DNA of 64,000 nucleotides from Asterias rubens (taxonomy: Eukaryota > Echinodermata > Asteroidea > Forcipulatida > Asteriidae), in the NCBI RefSeq assembly GCF_902459465.1, contig NC_047062.1, positions 33,102,673 through 33,166,672 of the forward strand, in the 5' to 3' direction. The notes under the pieces are model-generated. The model worked only from the letters and a program-made list of their open reading frames with translations. It did not search any database and was not told the origin of the DNA. Below, piece after piece: positions 63,118 through 64,000 of the stretch; position 1 is the first letter of the stretch, and each line of letters begins with the position of its first letter. Made by a program: the position numbers and the translations under genes.

Positions 63118-64000
63118 AATAATTTTTTAAGTTCAAAATACACACATTGTGTGCTTGCTTGCAAATGGTGCACTTACTTTTTACAAGAACATTTAATTGA
63201 ATGTTAGATTACATCAGGAATGTACCTGGCATCATTAAATAACATGTCTACAATTACTTCTGCCTCAGACATTAAATAACTAACATGTCTACTTACAAAT
63301 GAAACCAACAAGCTGGTTGCTCATTTAGGATTCCTTCATATATAAAATGCCTTGAAGACCTTGAGGGTTCAATAATATTACTTTTTCTCTCAAACTCTGA
63401 AGCTTTCAAGATTGCAATGAGAGTTATTTGCTACACTTTTTTATGCTGTGAAATGGAAACATTGAGGTGTCCTAAAATGTAACGGGACACACAAAAGGAA
63501 GTCAAAAACTTCTATTTATGCTGAACTATGTAACTCTTTGCAATCTTGCTTCTTCATCTCTCCTGCACCAGGAGTGTCTTTTAGACAAAAATGGCACATT
63601 ATAAATTGCCACTATTATTATATTTGTTATTATTATTTATTATTATTTAATGAACTAGCCATAACTAGGGGCGTTTAATTTGCCCTTGTCATCAAAATAT
63701 GGTGATCCGTTAATAATGACTCCATTTATACATCATTTAAATTTCAAACCAATTTAGCCAAAGTGTACCTTAAACAAATGGATCCGATTTGCCTGAACTA
63801 AGTTTTGTAAATTTGTTTTAGGTCAGGCAAGGTGTTCAGCACATCCCAGATCTTTTACTTATCATCATCTGATGCGAAATAATTTCATTCCTAGTTTATG
63901 ATTTAACTTAAAGCCATTATACACTTTCGGAACAGAAAAAAACAAAAAGTTCACAGATTTACAAATAACTTACAGGGTTTACAGAAGGTAATGGTAAAAG
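63118..64000. other. Non-coding end of window
   Basis: No gene is seen. A (TTA)n tract at about 63605-63650 after ATTATAAATTGCCACTATTA looks like a SINE/LINE tail. From about 63911 a further copy of the 5361 palindromic element begins (TTAAAGCCATTATACAC, CACAGATTTACA) and is cut by the window end. Confidence 0.6.

Overview
The window is nuclear DNA from an invertebrate deuterostome, most likely an echinoderm and perhaps a sea star. Evidence: long introns with GT/AG junctions, animal proteins close to vertebrate ones (POLR3F, KAT5), a DUF229 alkaline-phosphatase-like gene (a family I recall from invertebrates, not vertebrates), and a high load of short palindromic elements. One of these, with ends like TTAAAGGCACTGGACAC, I associate from memory with echinoderm genomes. 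The host assignment is inference. The sequence is AT-rich with no bacterial gene organisation; nearly all open frames listed by a six-frame scan are chance or repeat-derived.

Layout. 1-7.1 kb: intergenic or intronic, several MITEs. 7.1-11.35 kb (minus): first six coding exons of POLR3F (RNA polymerase III subunit RPC6); its 3' end was not found and may lie before base 1. 11.35-11.64 kb: a 282-bp head-to-head interval, a likely bidirectional promoter. 11.64-19.66 kb (plus): complete KAT5/Tip60 in 11 coding exons (507 aa, all splice phases agree). 19.66-23.29 kb: convergent 3' regions and repeats. 23.29-45.22 kb (minus): a 14-exon gene for a 756-aa type II membrane protein of the DUF229 alkaline-phosphatase/sulfatase-like superfamily, its introns full of MITEs, SINE-like copies, minisatellites and a fold-back element carrying TTAGGG repeats. 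45.22-45.8 kb: its likely promoter, with CRE-like sites.

46.3-64 kb is repeat-dominated: a MITE with a second element nested in it (9-bp target duplication), a degenerate THAP domain, an about 1.3-kb tandem array of exon-like fragments (47.6-53.4 kb), three diverged copies of another exon-like module (54.7-58.4 kb), the first expanded into a 12 x 50-bp hairpin minisatellite, then about 70 copies of a 60-bp repeat (58.57-63.12 kb) interrupted by a tRNA-derived SINE.

The genes do not form a pathway. POLR3F and KAT5 are housekeeping transcription/chromatin genes that may share a promoter; the DUF229 gene is convergent with KAT5. The most unusual parts are the repeat systems at 27 kb, 46-47 kb and 47-63 kb.
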